In this document: piece after piece, positions 22,391 through 35,070 of the stretch
Layout: each line of letters starts with the position of its first letter
Numbering within the stretch: position 1 is the first letter of the stretch
From: Cadophora sp. MPI-SDFR-AT-0126
Lineage: Eukaryota; Ascomycota; Leotiomycetes; Helotiales; Ploettnerulaceae
Direction of reading: 5' to 3'
DNA length: 64,000 nt
NCBI GenBank assembly: GCA_020747065.1
Contig: JAGMVK010000012.1
Span: 1,922,001-1,986,000 of the forward strand
The notes under the pieces: generated by a model
Seen by the model: only the letters and a program-made list of their open reading frames with translations
What the model was told of the DNA's origin: nothing
Database searches by the model: none
Translations under genes and position numbers: made by a program

Positions 22391-22837
22391 ATGTGTGGGG
22401 AGAAGAGGCTGTGTGAAGAAGAGACGAAGAAGAGACGAAGTAGAGGCGAGGAAGAAGAGATAAAGAGATAAAGAAGAGAAGGGACTGAAACGGGGGATGT
22501 CGAGAGCGGAGAGAATATTGGTTTGGGAGTGGGCGATAAGAACGAAGGAGGGTACGAAAGGAGGTGCCAGCCCTTTATACCTAGGTCAGAGTTGATCACA
22601 GTGATCTGTTTCTGGCACCCGCAAGATTCGGGGGGCTGCCAGGTGGGGAGTTGGAAGGGAAGAAGAAGTGATGACTGAGACGAGAAGAAGAGGGGTGATG
22701 CTCTCCGAGTGCACGGCCCACGGTACCTGGATCGAGGTGCGCGGTAAAGAGAGATGGGGTGTGGAATTAGCTCAGAACTGGTTAGCAAACCCCCAAAAAC
22801 AGCGACCAAAACCCCCGAAAACAGCATCCTGCTAACC
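22391..22837. other. Captain upstream region with terminal-like repeats
   Basis: Purine-rich GAAGA/GAGA stretch (22400-22500) just upstream of the captain start on its minus strand, then a GC-normal segment that ends at 22837, where AT-rich RIP-mutated DNA begins. No separate gene is visible; the minus-strand frame across 22255-22827 is low-complexity. Confidence 0.5.
22780..22837. repeat. Inverted and tandem repeat at the captain-side boundary
   Basis: GGTTAGCA (22780-22787) and TGCTAACC (22830-22837) form perfect inverted ends. Between them lie two imperfect tandem copies of an approximately 22-bp unit, AAACCCCC(A/G)AAAACAGC followed by GACC or ATCC. The repeat sits at the sharp change from normal to AT-rich DNA, on the expected 5' side of the captain, so it is a candidate Starship terminus. 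Confidence 0.6.
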
Positions 22838-23496
22838 GTTTCACTGTATAAAGAAGTACTCCTTATAATATAGCTATTAAGATTATAACCTTTTATAACA
22901 CTAGTCTTATTTATATTTTATTATTAAGTAGTTGAAATTATCTTAATTTCTAAAATCTCTAATTTTTAGAACTATAGCTTAATAACTTTAGAATAAGCGC
23001 TATTAATATATATAGAATTAATATATATTTACCTCTTAATCTTTAAAATAGGATTATAAGCTAAAAATCGCGCTATCTAGTGTTTTCTAAGCTCTTAGTA
23101 ATCTCCTTAAAGAGCTAGAAGCCTCTCTCTAAAAACTTATATTTATATATAAGTAACTCTATACTTAAGAGCCTCTTAAATTAAAATCTAATTAATTAAT
23201 TAATTTTCTATTGCTATAAGTAGCTTTTATAAGTGACTAATAGCTTCTTTATGTAATTAAGTTATTATATTATAGTCTATAAGGGTAAACCTTAGAATAC
23301 CTTACTTAAGTAATATCTTTTATAAAGACTTACTATTTATTACTTTTCTAAGAGCGACTTTAATATTATACTTAGTATATTAAGGCTTTATAATAAAAAT
23401 AATTATTACTCTAAATTTCAAGAAAATTAATAAAGAATCAAGATAATTAATTATTATTGAAGTAGAGTAATATAAGAAGCGGTGAGGTTAAGCGAG

Positions 23497-23570
23497 GTGG
23501 CCGGAATAGAGGAGTGGTCGGAATAGAGGGGTGGCCGGAATAGAGGAGTGGCCGGAATAGAAGGGTGGAA
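23497..23570 (+). repeat. Four copies of a 17-18-bp repeat
   Basis: The unit GTGGCCGGAATAGAGGA is repeated four times with small changes. A similar sequence with the same orientation (GGGGTGGGCGGAAACTAGGGG) occurs at about 33271. Both may be ends of old mariner/pogo-type elements. Confidence 0.65.
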
Positions 23571-23959
23571 CGTTAGTCTTTATAGCAAAGCTATTAATAA
23601 GTCCTTTACTCTTAGAAAATAGTAATAAATCAATAAATCTGATTCTCTTAAAGCTTTAAGAGATATTAATACTACTTCTAAAGGTTTCTGATACTTTAAT
23701 TAAGTTACTAGTCGGTCCACCTTCTGTGGCTCGGGACTCGCTTATAGTCAGGGAAAGCAAATGTAGTAGGAAAGCAAAAGTATTATAACTTAGATACGCA
23801 AAGCGTGTTTTCCCACTAAAAACTCTACTTTTTGAATTGCAACTATGACTTACCACTTACTCATTTTTATTTGGATTTACAGTTATTAAAATACCCTTAC
23901 CTAGAAATTACTTTAATAAGTACACCACTAAGCTAGACTACAATATTACCTTCGTAGAG

Positions 23960-25465
23960 ACTCGGAAATAGGCTTTTAATAACTTAACGGAATCACTAAA
24001 GACTGCAGCGCGAATATATAGTGTTTTTGAGCCTACTTTATACTAATCTATTCGTAGGGTAAAGAAGAAGAAGGCTTAGGGAGGTATAAGGACCGTAGAT
24101 TTACCGGAGAGTAGTGGCTATAATAAGGTATTGTCGCTGGCGCAAGAGATAGTAATTATTTAATATTACTATAAGCAATAGGAATTAGATCTTAGAGCTA
24201 TATATACAATGGTTAAATCAGTAATTACTTATTTTTTAGTAGTAAAAGCCTCTTCTTTCGTTTATAAACCTCTGCTGATATTATATAGTTTTAGAATCCT
24301 CCTAGATCAGCTCTTTTTAATCGATGGTATTTAATATAGCTTAAGAATAACGTACAACTTCATATACTAAAGATAAAGCCTATGGAGGTTATATATCTAG
24401 AATCGCATATCAAAAAAGAGATCAAGGCTTAGTTTAAAGCTCTAGAAAAAGAAATACGAAGGTTATATATTAACTTAGGAAAGAAGGTCTTAAATATGGA
24501 TAAATTAGGTATACGAGTTAGTTGCCCCTTTACGAAGAAGATCATTGTACTTATAGCTATTACGGAGCTATATACTGCAACTTAGGGAAGTCGTAAGACT
24601 ATTATAATTACAGAAACTATATATGCAGATAGTTAAAAACCTTTACTACCTTTTATAATTTACTCTAGAGAAAATATCATGTAGAATTAAGTATCTCCAA
24701 ACCTCACAGGTAAAAAGATAATTATTTATTCTTCAAGTAGCTATATTAATAATAACGTAATCATGAAATATAGCTATTACTTAATTAAGTACTCGCATAC
24801 TAGTCTAAATAAGTCGTGGAAGTTTTTACTTTTAGATAGCTATAAATCTTACCACTTCTTGCTTTTCTAATTACTCTTAAAAGAGAATTATATTCTTTCT
24901 TAGTACTTTCTAAGTCACTTAATGTATACTCTTTAACCTCTAGATATTAGTATATTTAGACTATAGAAATACTACTACTCTCTTACTATTAATTCAGTGT
25001 TACGTAGCTTAAATCTTGAATATATAATCATGTCTTTCTTTAGAAACTTATCCTGGATTAGGAGAAAAATACTGGTTTCCTATACTATTCGTAACGCTTT
25101 TAAGGAATTCGGAATCTAGCTATTAAGCTATAAAGCTAGTCTTATAAGAGTATAGTCTTTCAGTAAGAAAAACCTCTCTACAGAGCCTGAGCTTTCTTTA
25201 AATACTGTATCTGAAAAGGTTTAGATAATAAAGGTAGTAATTAAGTTTTTTATTAGTAGAGATCTAATAATATTCTCTAATAATACTATAGAGGTCTTTA
25301 AGGAAATAATAAAAAAGATAGCGGTATAACTAAAGAAGGCTTACTTAACAACTATAAAGTACACTTTCTTGTAATAAAAGCTATAGGAAAGTGCTTAATA
25401 AAAAAAGACCTCTCGATATATAATTAAGAGCAATAGTGGAGGTTCTGTACCTATAATTACTGAAT
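23960..25465 (+). pseudogene. RIP-mutated pogo/Fot1 (DDE_1) transposase
   Basis: The plus strand can be read as a Fot1-like transposase with many TAA/TAG codons. Visible blocks are ARIYSVFEPTL (N-terminal helix-turn-helix region), a MDKLGIRVS-like start of the DDE domain, an SPNLT..YSSSSYINNN block, and KFLLLDSYKSYH near 24820-24855, where the family has LLLDGHGSH with the second catalytic Asp. The frame is cut at 25465 by the Gypsy element and C-terminal sequence probably resumes at 32234. It is inactive. Confidence 0.75.
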
Positions 25466-25470
25466 TATAA
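25466..25470. repeat. Target duplication TATAA, left copy
   Basis: TATAA immediately before the left LTR, matched by TATAA at 32229-32233 after the right LTR. Confidence 0.85.
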
Positions 25471-25958
25471 TGTAACGTACGGTCGAGCTGGTGGTACTCA
25501 AGAGTGCGGAGGTTGGTGTTTAGGTAGGTAGAAGCGCTATTACTGATTAAGTCTAGTAATTGTTGTAAATTACTAAGTATATATAAAAATACTGTATTTA
25601 AGTTAAGCACAAGGCTTTTATTTATTAAAGGAAATATTATTTATTTATATAAAATCCTTACTGTATTAGGATCTCTTGAATCTCTTAAAGTCCTGGATTT
25701 TTGGATTCTTGGATTTTTATTAAGAGTAGGGGATTTAGAGATTTAGGGATTTATTATATAATTATAATTACAGGAATTTATAGCTAAATTACTATATCCT
25801 AAAATACTATTATAAACTATGATTAAGTGATATGTGTTTTTCGAACTTTTGGACTTTTGGGAGTCGCGCTTCTAGGAATTGCTTTGTTCTTAGGAGTGCG
25901 CTTACTCGTAGGATTTCTTCTTCTGGAGTCCCGTGATCTCTTGAGAGTATCTGTAATA
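25471..25958 (-). repeat. Gypsy LTR (3' LTR)
   Basis: 488 bp, starts TGTAACGTAC on the plus strand and ends GTAATA, probably GTAACA before RIP. It aligns without length change to 31741-32228; the differences are mostly transitions. Confidence 0.85.
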
Positions 25959-27569
25959 CTATTTCCCCCCTGGCCTAGCGTGGTCCTTATACTTAAGTAT
26001 AATTTAAGAAATATTAATAATTGCTAACGATTATTTTTTTTAAATATTATGACTAGTATAGTAAAAAAATCAAATATTATCTAGATAAAGAAAAAATAAT
26101 GCTTGTATCTTATATTGCGTATTAAAGTCGTTACGTGCTGTGTAAAACCGTGTTCTTTTTATTGCAGCCTTTCGCGCACCTATTTTCTGGGATTATTAAT
26201 ATTGAAATAATATTTTAAGTGCATTTGCTTGAAATACAGTAATTGCGATTTTTTAGGATATGTGATTAAATTTTTCTTTCTTGATTGGCCTATATGCCGC
26301 TTTAAGCTGGGAAGGACTATATTCACCCCTTGTTCTCTTACACCTTCTCCTGAACTCGTAGTAGCTAATTCTAATTCTTGGTTCCCAGTTCTTAAGTCGG
26401 ATATTTTTCTAGCTTTCTTTTAGCTAGATTTACTAATGAATAATTCACTGATTGATCTGGATTCTTTTGATCCCTTGTGATTGTTTATGGGTTTTAGTGA
26501 TGTTGATTCTTAGGGCCTGCTTGGGTTTTTGATTAGAATCGTTGAAATAGATCTGGGTAATTTAAGTTTTGCGTAGGCTCCTACGTATTTTCCTTGTGCC
26601 TATATTCTTTCCATTTTACTAGGTATTTTTACTAATCTTTAGTTGTAGTCTGGGTATTGAGTAGTTTTTTCACTTTATATATATTAAGATTGTTTTTCGA
26701 TTGGATTTCCTTATTTATTACTAGGGGTATTAGTCCTTTGGCGGGTTTTAATAGGAATACATAAAAAACTAAGTGTACTTTAAAACCCTTAGATAGCTTT
26801 AGCTAATAATTAATAAGTTCTTTCTATTCCAGGATTTTGAATAGTTTAAGTTTTTTGAAGTCCAGTTTTGTGCTTAATTGTTTTATTTTAATGTATTTGT
26901 AAAGTAAATATACTTTATTCCTTCTCTTAAGCGAAGGTCTTATACTTCGCTTTTAGTTGCTGTATTTTATAATTCTTAGGTTTGAGAATTCTATGTTTTT
27001 GGAGAATTATTACTGCAATTCTTTAAGTTTACTGATAAGTACTACTGATTGTTGTGCATTAATACTATTCTTCTTGAGCTATTTGTATACTTTGGATTCG
27101 TAACTGTAATTAGCGAAGAAGGGCGATACCAAGGTAGTCTCATTTTTTGCACTATTGAGTGCGAACTGGGTAAGTAGGAGAAGTTTCGCTTAATTGCTTT
27201 ATTCTCTATTGATATAGTTGCGTAAATACTGCTTTAGTAATTAGTTGAGTCTTTTTATTTATTTATCTATTTGCGAGTAAAAGGCGATTAATATTTTATG
27301 GTTTAGTTTTATTTGGTTTATTAAGAATGTTTAGAACTTGAAGATGAATAATTTATTTTTATTGAATATGATTTCTTTTAGTAACTTGTGTTAGTTTACT
27401 ACAACTTTGAGGAATGCGTATACTAATTCTTGTGCATTACTTTTTTTTTTGTACGGGATAAAGTACTTGTATTTGATGAACCAGTTTATTATGACTTATA
27501 TAGTGTTGAATATTGTCTTGGTTATTAGTTCTTTAGATGAAGATAATTTGATAATAAAATTGAATGCTA

Positions 27570-30500
27570 TTGATTCCTATACTCTTTTAGGTGTCGGGGG
27601 TGATTGTAGTAATTTATATGGTACGTGTTTATTTAATTTACTTTTTGTATATAGATTATATTTTCTTATAATTATTTTAATATACTTTCTTATTCTTGGG
27701 AAGTAGTAATTCTTAGCCATTCTTTTAAAGGTTCTTACAATTCCCTGGTGTTTATGTGCCGGTAGCGAGTGCTGTTTCATAACGAATTATTATTTAAGTT
27801 TAACTAAGATGTATACGAAGTTTTTAAATCGTAAAATACTATTTTTGTTTATGAAGAAGTTCTTTATTTGTGATGTTATTACTTGCGAAGCGCATTTATT
27901 CTTTGGATATGCTTTTCTAATTTGTTGCGCGAGTATTTTATTTTTTATTATTGCAAGGGTAGTAAAGAGCTTGTGGTTGTATTTTAGCTCGTTAGCTCTT
28001 ACTTTAAGTATTGCTTTGGGTCTTTTGATTGATTTACTCGAGTAGTCTTGTCTTTTACTAAGAGCGTTAACTCTTATATTTTTTGATCTTTTTTAATATA
28101 TAATATTAAGCTTTAAGATAGATAATTCTTTTAACTACCTAATTTATTATTAATTCAGTATTTTAGTTATAGTAAAGAATATAAGGTTTTTATGATTTAT
28201 TTATACTTGAATTATATATTTTACTTCTTTAAGGTAGTGGTACCATTATTTGCATACAATTATTATAATTAATAGTTTCTTGTTATGTACGTTGTAATTA
28301 AGCTCGGCGGGCGTGAATATTTGCGAGTGATAAGCAACGGGTTGTAATATCTTATTATGCCTTTGGCTTAGGCAAGTCCCTAGGGCGAAGTTTAAGGCGT
28401 TAGTTTTTATAACAATTTCCAAGTCCGGGTTATAAGTAGCTAGGATAGGGGCTTCCGTGAAGCGTTTCTTTAAGTTGCGAAATGCCTTTATTGCTTTATT
28501 TGTTTATTTAAATTCTTAGTTCTTTTTAGTGAGCTTTGTAAGTGTTTTAGCTATTGCGGAGTAGTTGTGTATGAATCTTTTATAGAAGTTTATGAATTTC
28601 AAGAAGGATATTATGTGTGTAATTATTATTAGTATAGGCCACGATAGTATTATCTCTACTTTTACTGGGTTCATGCAAATTCCGTATTTTTTAATAATAA
28701 ATCTTAGAAAGTGAGTTTCTTTCTAGTAAAATTTGCACTTTTTTAGTTTTAAAAGAAGTTTGGTAATCTTGAATTTAGCTAATACCTTTTTTATATATTA
28801 AATATGCTTTTTTTTGTTTTTGAAGTAGATGAGTATATTATCCAAGTAAGCGATTACGAAAACATTAAGGTATTTATGTAATTAGTTGTTAATTATTTAT
28901 TAATAGAACGCAAGTGCGTTTGTAAACTTAAATAGTATAATCTGATATTCATATAGGCTATAGCGTATCCGAAACACTGTTTTTTACTCTTCACTCTTTT
29001 TTATTTATATGAGGTTGTAAGCGCTTTTTATATTCAGTATTGTAAATATTATTGCGCCTTATAATTAATTATGCAATTCATTAATTAAGAGTAATAAGTA
29101 CTTATCCTTGATAGTGATACTATTAAGTATATAATAGTCGATACATAGGCGGAGTTTTTTGTTCTTCTTTGGGACAAATAATATTAAACTAGCGATTAAT
29201 AAGGTAGATAGTTGTATAAAATCTTTTACTAGATTCTTATTAATATATTTCTTTAGGTATTGTAGTTTTGTTACAGATTATTAGTATATTAGTTTAAAGC
29301 TAGGTGTTTTTCCTAATTCTAGAAGTATTTTATAATCTTATGATTAGTACTTTAAAAGAGCCTTATTCTTGAGTTCTTTGAGGAATAGTAACTCGTATTT
29401 CTTGTACGCCGCTGGTATTTACTTTAGCGCGAAGGCCTAGGTAGGGTCCTTAATAGTTAAAAAAGTAGTATACAGTTCTTCTTACTTCAGGGTATCGGCT
29501 CCTTAATTAAGTATTTTGCAATTACTTTTGCATTAATAATAGTTTAATATAATTTATTTCTTCCACTAGTTTATAGTAGGATTGTAAAGTAATAGTTATA
29601 GTATATTAAGTACTAGCTTGTAAGTCCCTAAATTAGTAACGTTGAATTCAATGTCTTTGGTATATTCTTGTAATGTTTTTATAATTAACTAATTGATCTG
29701 AAAAATTATTTATTTATTTGATAACTCGATGGCGTTTTTATTTAGTGCAAATAAATGATATGAGTATTTCTTTTTGACTAATTTGAACCCGTGGTCCAAA
29801 GCTGTTTATTGATTTATGAAATTGCCCGTTGCTCCAGAGTCTACTATTGCTCTAAGTGTTTGTTCATTGATGTAAATAATTAGAAAGAATTGCTATCCTT
29901 TTTTTGTTATATATAGTTTCTTATTATTATATAAGTTTCTAAGCTCTTTGTAAATACTTATTGGTGGTCTATTATTGGCGAGGTCTTCTAGTTTTTTAAA
30001 GACTTGGATACCTTTAGTAGTTCCTTAATAAAAAAGAGTGGCTTTTTATTGTTAAAGAAGATTGGTTTTTTGCAATATAATTAATAGTCTTTATTAATCT
30101 TATTGAAGTAGTGAGCTATACAGGCGTGGTTTCAATAAAATAATTATGCAAGTTCTGTGTATTAAGAATAATTAATCTTTATTATATTTCTAGCTTTTTA
30201 AAACTTGCGTATCTCTCTTTTACATGCGCTTCTTTTATCTTTATAGATCGCGAATTATACTTGTAGTATGGGTATATATTTCTTATTCTTTGCGAAGGCT
30301 TTTACGTATTGCTGACTTTGGCGAATTACTGCATTAGTTTCCGCGCGGCTATTCTTGTATTTGCAAATAATAACGTGAATTTGTATTATATACTTTAAGT
30401 ACATTCCTTTTTTGGCTATTCAGTGTGTGATAGCTTTCTTTACTTTTTGCGTGGCGGGGTACTGGTTTATAATGTCCTTATAGTCCCGATTGTACAAAGT

Positions 30501-30860
30501 GCTTGTTTTCTTGACAGCGTCTTTAATTAGCTTTTTTCTTGTGGTGATCTTGTATATGAGGTATTTCTTGATTGATGGCTTTGAGATTTCTGATAGGTTG
30601 ATATTATTGGAGGATATATTGTTACTGTCTTTCTTGGTGCTAATATTGAGTTCTTGTGTTGCCTTTGCCAGTTCCGCGATGGTGTTTTTTTGTGCTTAGG
30701 TAGTGTTAAGTATTATTGGTTTATTGTATTCTTTCCTGCCTTAGATAGTGGTGTTTAGTTGTTTTTCTAGCGAGTATTTTTGAGATTATTTTTCTTTGCT
30801 CTTGCAGTTCTATGCTATATGGCCGGGTTTTTCGTAATTAAAGCAAGTCCAATTTTACAG
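27570..30860 (-). pseudogene. Gypsy Gag-Pol relic (zinc knuckle, RT, integrase)
   Basis: Read on the minus strand through RIP stops. Around 30790-30860 there is CFNYEKPGHIA..NCK, a Gag CCHC knuckle. At about 28510-29150 the reverse transcriptase reads KSAYNLI, VFRIRYSLYEYQI, YLDNILIY (the YLDD catalytic motif with one changed Asp), THFLRFIIKKYGI and FYKRFIHNYS. At 27577-27780 the integrase zinc-binding part reads HKHQGIVRTFKR, NYYFPRI, YNLYTKSK. The order Gag-RT-integrase defines Ty3/Gypsy. It has many stops and cannot be active. Confidence 0.85.
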
Positions 30861-31740
30861 GTGTTTGTTTTACTCTTATAGTAATAGTTCTTTTTTGTGG
30901 ATAGCGTCGAGTTCTATAGGGTCTTCGTAGTCTTGTTTACGCAAGTAATTATTATTCCTTACTCTAAATCTCTCTTTTCCTATTCTTTAGTAATTTAGGT
31001 CGTACTTACTCTTTTTTTCTATACTTCTTTTATATTAATTATTATCAATTTTACAAAATACTTAAATAAGCTGGGTAAGCGTATTAGTCTTGCCTTTATA
31101 GTAGAGTAGCTTATTCTTAATAAAGTCCTTCAAGTCTTTTTGGTAGGCATACATAAGAGCTTCTCTATCTTATTCTGTCCTAGTGGAGTAGTGTTGGAAA
31201 TCCCTAGTGTAAGTAGTAGCGGATCCCTTTTATTATAGGGACTCTATAGCCCTTTTTGCCTTCTTCTGCTTGTCTATAACCCTGAAGTTGGCCTTGATCT
31301 TACTGAGAAATCCTTTCCATGATTAGAAGATTTTAATAGTAGTATTCTTGGCCTTGTTTTTATTAATGATCTTGAGACTGTTGCTGCAAATAAGGTAATT
31401 CTTAAAGAATCCCTTAATCTAGTTAAGCGCTTTTTCTTTACGCAGTGTAATTGCCCAAAGAACCTGCTTAGTCTTGGATTAGAATCGATTCTCGTTGAAC
31501 TTGATATATAGTTAGAGTTAGAGCAAGAATCCTTAAAATTAGTTCTATTCTTTGATAAATGGTTTGATATTCTTGTACTTAAGGTTTTTATTAATTTCTC
31601 CTACAAGGGCTTATGGTTTGGCTGGGGCGGCGACTTTCTTGCCGGCTAATGAGGCGGGAGTACTACGGGTACTTCTTGAGATAGAAGATATACTTAATTT
31701 TAATATGTGCGCTGGTACCTATTGGTCTGGGTGCTTAAAG

Positions 31741-32228
31741 TGTAATATACGGTTGAGCTAGTAGTACTCAAAAGTGCGGAGGTTGGTGTTTGGGTAAGTA
31801 AGGGTATTATTACTAATTAAGTCTAGTAATTATTGCAAGTTATTAAATATATATGAAAATACTATATTTAAGTTAAGTATAAGGCTTTTATTTACTAAAG
31901 GAAATACTATTTACTTATATAGAATTCTTACTGTATTAGGATTCCTTGGATCTCTTAAAGTCTTGAATTCTTGGATTCTTGGATTCCTATTAAAAGTAGG
32001 GAATTCAGGGATCTAGGAATTCGTTACGTAATTACGGCTATAGAAACCTATAGCTAAATTATTGTATCTTAAAATACTATTATAAACTATAATCAAGTAA
32101 TATGTATTTCCCAAGTCTTTAGGCTTTTGGGAATCGCGTTCTTAGGAATTATCTTATTTCTAGGAATGCGCTTACTCGTAGGATCTCTTCTCCCGAGGTC
32201 CCGCGATCTCTTGGGAGTGTTCGTAATA
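31741..32228 (-). repeat. Gypsy LTR (5' LTR)
   Basis: Direct repeat of 25471-25958, same 488-bp length, starts TGTAATATAC and ends GTAATA, followed by the duplication TATAA. Confidence 0.85.
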
Positions 32229-32893
32229 TATAAGTATAGATTTTTGTAAAAGCTGAGGCTAAATAAATGGAAAACCTTAAAAGAGCTATAAGATTACTTT
32301 TCTAAGCTATTAAAAAACATAAAGAGTCTTTAAGAATTACGGAAATTGCGACTAAGAAGATCAATAAGGCAAGAAAGCAAAGGATATAAGAGATAGTTTA
32401 GGTAGGAGAGGTTATTTCACCTAATTCTAAGCTTTTAATATAGGAGAGAGAACTAGATAAATAGCCTAACGCGGTAGAAATTGTACTTCTAACTGAAGAA
32501 GGTTACCCAGGCCTACTCGCGTCTAAATTACAATATCAAGTAAAGCTTAATAATAATAAAGAAGTTGAGATATATACGCAATCAAGTGGAGAGAAGGCTT
32601 GTACTTAATATATTAAGTATATCGATTCTTCTCCTATAGACTCAGAATACACTGAAAGCTCTAGGGAAGAGGATTAGAAGGACGTATTTATTATAGGAAC
32701 CAATTATGTAAAATTACTAGATTAATATAGAGGTTTTTATTTAAATAATTATTACCGGTAACTTAATTTTAGTAGGGTTTATACTAAAAATAAATCACTG
32801 ATATTAACCTGAGTTATGACACTTTTGCTTTCCTACTACATTTGCTTTCCCTGACTGTAAGCGAGCCCCGAGCCACAGAAGGTGGACCGACTA

Positions 32894-33300
32894 GTATATA
32901 CTCTAAGAAACTAAAAAGAAATATATATATAAATTCGAATTCTAGTTAATAGATTATATAACTAATTTCTAATTAATTATTTACTCTTTAAGAAAGTTAT
33001 AAAGGGAATAGATAAAAGAAATTATAAATTAGAGAAGGCGAATATAAGGGTTAAAGAATTAGAAGAGAGATTAGAGTAAGTATAACTAAGGAAAAGAAAG
33101 AAAGTCCTAATTAGTCTAAATTCCCGGTTTATAAGAATACGTATAATTAGGGAGGCTTAAATTATAACTAGAGAATACTAAATTAAACTTATAGAATTAA
33201 AAAGTAAAGGAGATTCAGATTCTATAATATCTTATATAAAAGTTAATATAAAATAGAAATATTAAGTATTGTAGGGGTGGGCGGAAACTAGGGGTGAGAC
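32894..33300 (+). pseudogene. C-terminal relic of a second pogo-type transposase
   Basis: The plus frame at 32990-33250 reads NYKLEKANIRVKELEERLE, RKRKKVLISLNSRFIRI and IREAQ: a coiled coil and basic stretch typical of the C-terminus of fungal pogo transposases. It lies outside the right TIR of the neighbouring element, so it belongs to another copy. A G-rich terminal-like sequence follows at about 33265-33300. The rest of this copy was not found. Confidence 0.5.
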
Positions 33301-33319
33301 GTTACTTAATAATACTAAT

Positions 33320-35070
33320 TCTAGCGATTCTGAAGCTCCTTCTCCTATAAAGAAGACTAAATTAGAAGGTCTTGAAGCTATTCTTGTCGAATTTCCACTA
33401 ATTACAGGCGTCGTTTTTAAGCTATCCAAATACGAGCCTCTATAGCCTGCTAAAGCGACCCTTTCTTCGAATTTTCCCTCTATTATAGAACTATATAATT
33501 ACTTTACTTTATTCTTTATACCTGCTCTCTTATAAATTATTATATCTAATATAAATCAATATACGAACCTATAATGTATACGAGTTAAATAAAAAAGAGT
33601 AAGAAAATAGCGAGATTTAATTTTAGAGAAGCTTTTTATCTTTATTAAAGTATTGATTTATATGGGAATTTATAAGGAGCCTCGCATTAATATATACTAG
33701 AGCTAAGATAAGAAGAGAGGTCTAATATATATAGTTTCAGACTATATTACACTTAATTATTATAAAGATATTAAGAGGTATTATTATATCTCTAGTCTTA
33801 CGAATAATAAGTATCGTAGTTATCACTTGCTTACAAATACGATTTAGTGATATAAAGTAGAGCCTTTAGCTTTAGAAATCTAAGTTGCTTATTAAAGGTA
33901 TTACTTTCTATTATTCGAAGTTAGTATTAATAAGCGTATAATACGTTACTTTAGTTAGTAGGTACTTTTTCTTTTTTATTTATCCTGTTATTACTAATTT
34001 ATATTAGATCCTCTTATATCTACAAAATACTGAGTAAACTAATTAAGTAAGAGTATAAGATATACGAAATCGCAGATTATAGTTATATATATAATTGGAT
34101 TTAGAGCTTGTACGTATATAAATTACAGTCTCTTTTTAAGCATTCGCAACTTACGCTTACCGGTTCTCTCGTACAGTCTCTTGTACTTTTTTTACTACGT
34201 AAACGACTTACTGTTTACTTCAATAATTACTTTACCTGTATATCTCTTTTTAAAGAGCTTCGAAAATATAGCTATAGTACTATTAGTACGACTCAATCGT
34301 ATTCCTAATTCCCGAAGCAGTTTATAATCCTTAAAAAGTAATATGCGAACGCTTTACTATAAAACACCTTAATTACTAAAGTAGTAGAGGAGATACTTTG
34401 TTTAGTCTAGTAGGATAATAATATTATTCTAGCTCTTAGTAGTATATATATAATTCACTAAGTAGACGACTTTATAACTAAACTACGGAAGCGCCTTGCA
34501 AAGATATTAATAAATAGCCGCATTATTAGATAAATCTTTACAAATAGCTATATAAAAGAGCTATATATTCCGCGCTTTATTAATAATTATAATTACTATA
34601 TAAGAGAAGTGGATCTAGTAAACTAATACAAAGAGGCGTATAAGACTTATTAAAGTATATAACGGAATTAGTGACTTCTTTTATATTAGTTAATTAATAC
34701 AGCTTATATTAACGTATATAAGTTATATTTATTATATACTAATATTAAGCACCTATTGAGCTACTTATAGTTTAGAATTAAACTAAGTTGTAAGCTTCTG
34801 GCGTATTCTACGAAGGTATAATTAACTTAATTATATACTAAGTTAGGGGGAAAGCGGCTTTTTAATTCTAACTTATAGTATATATATTTCTGAAAGAAAC
34901 TATTTAAACGTAATTCTTATATATAGTGCTTATATAAATGGAAACGTTAAAAAGTACTAGGAAATTTAATACTAAAACCTCTAAAGAAGTTATATAAAGG
35001 CTGTATTTTTTATATTATATCTTTATATAAAGAAGGGAAGTATTGAAATCGATTTCATTAGTATAATGTA
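33320..35070 (+). pseudogene. PiggyBac-type transposase relic
   Basis: Read through RIP stops on the plus strand: LTVYFNNYFTCISLFKELR at about 34210-34270 (family: DNFFTS.PLF..L), STISTTQSYS (GTxR region), VDLVN at 34612 followed by a stop-rich W-rich block and LINTAYINVYKLY, and a cysteine-rich-like end near 34920-35040 (CIFYIISLYKEGKY). This order matches DDE_Tnp_1_7 transposases with a C-terminal cysteine-rich domain. Most missing Trp codons read TAG, as RIP predicts. TIRs and the TTAA duplication were not identified. Confidence 0.7.

Larger units (their letters stand above)
25471..32228 (-). mobile_element. Ty3/Gypsy LTR retrotransposon, RIP-mutated
   Basis: 6758 bp with two direct LTRs of equal length (488 bp) and a 5-bp duplication TATAA. 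The internal frames run on the minus strand, so the right LTR is the 5' LTR. From right to left the relics of Gag zinc knuckle, reverse transcriptase and integrase can be read. The RIP changes show that it is an old insertion. Confidence 0.9.
23711..32891 (+). mobile_element. Pogo/Fot1-type DNA transposon, interrupted by a Gypsy element
   Basis: Terminal inverted repeats of 80 bp (23711-23790 and 32812-32891, starting GTCGGTCCACC) differ at only about four positions, mostly transitions, and are flanked by TA on both sides (23709-23710, 32892-32893), the duplication of the Tc1/mariner superfamily. Without the Gypsy insertion the element is about 2.4 kb, the normal size for this group. Confidence 0.85.
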
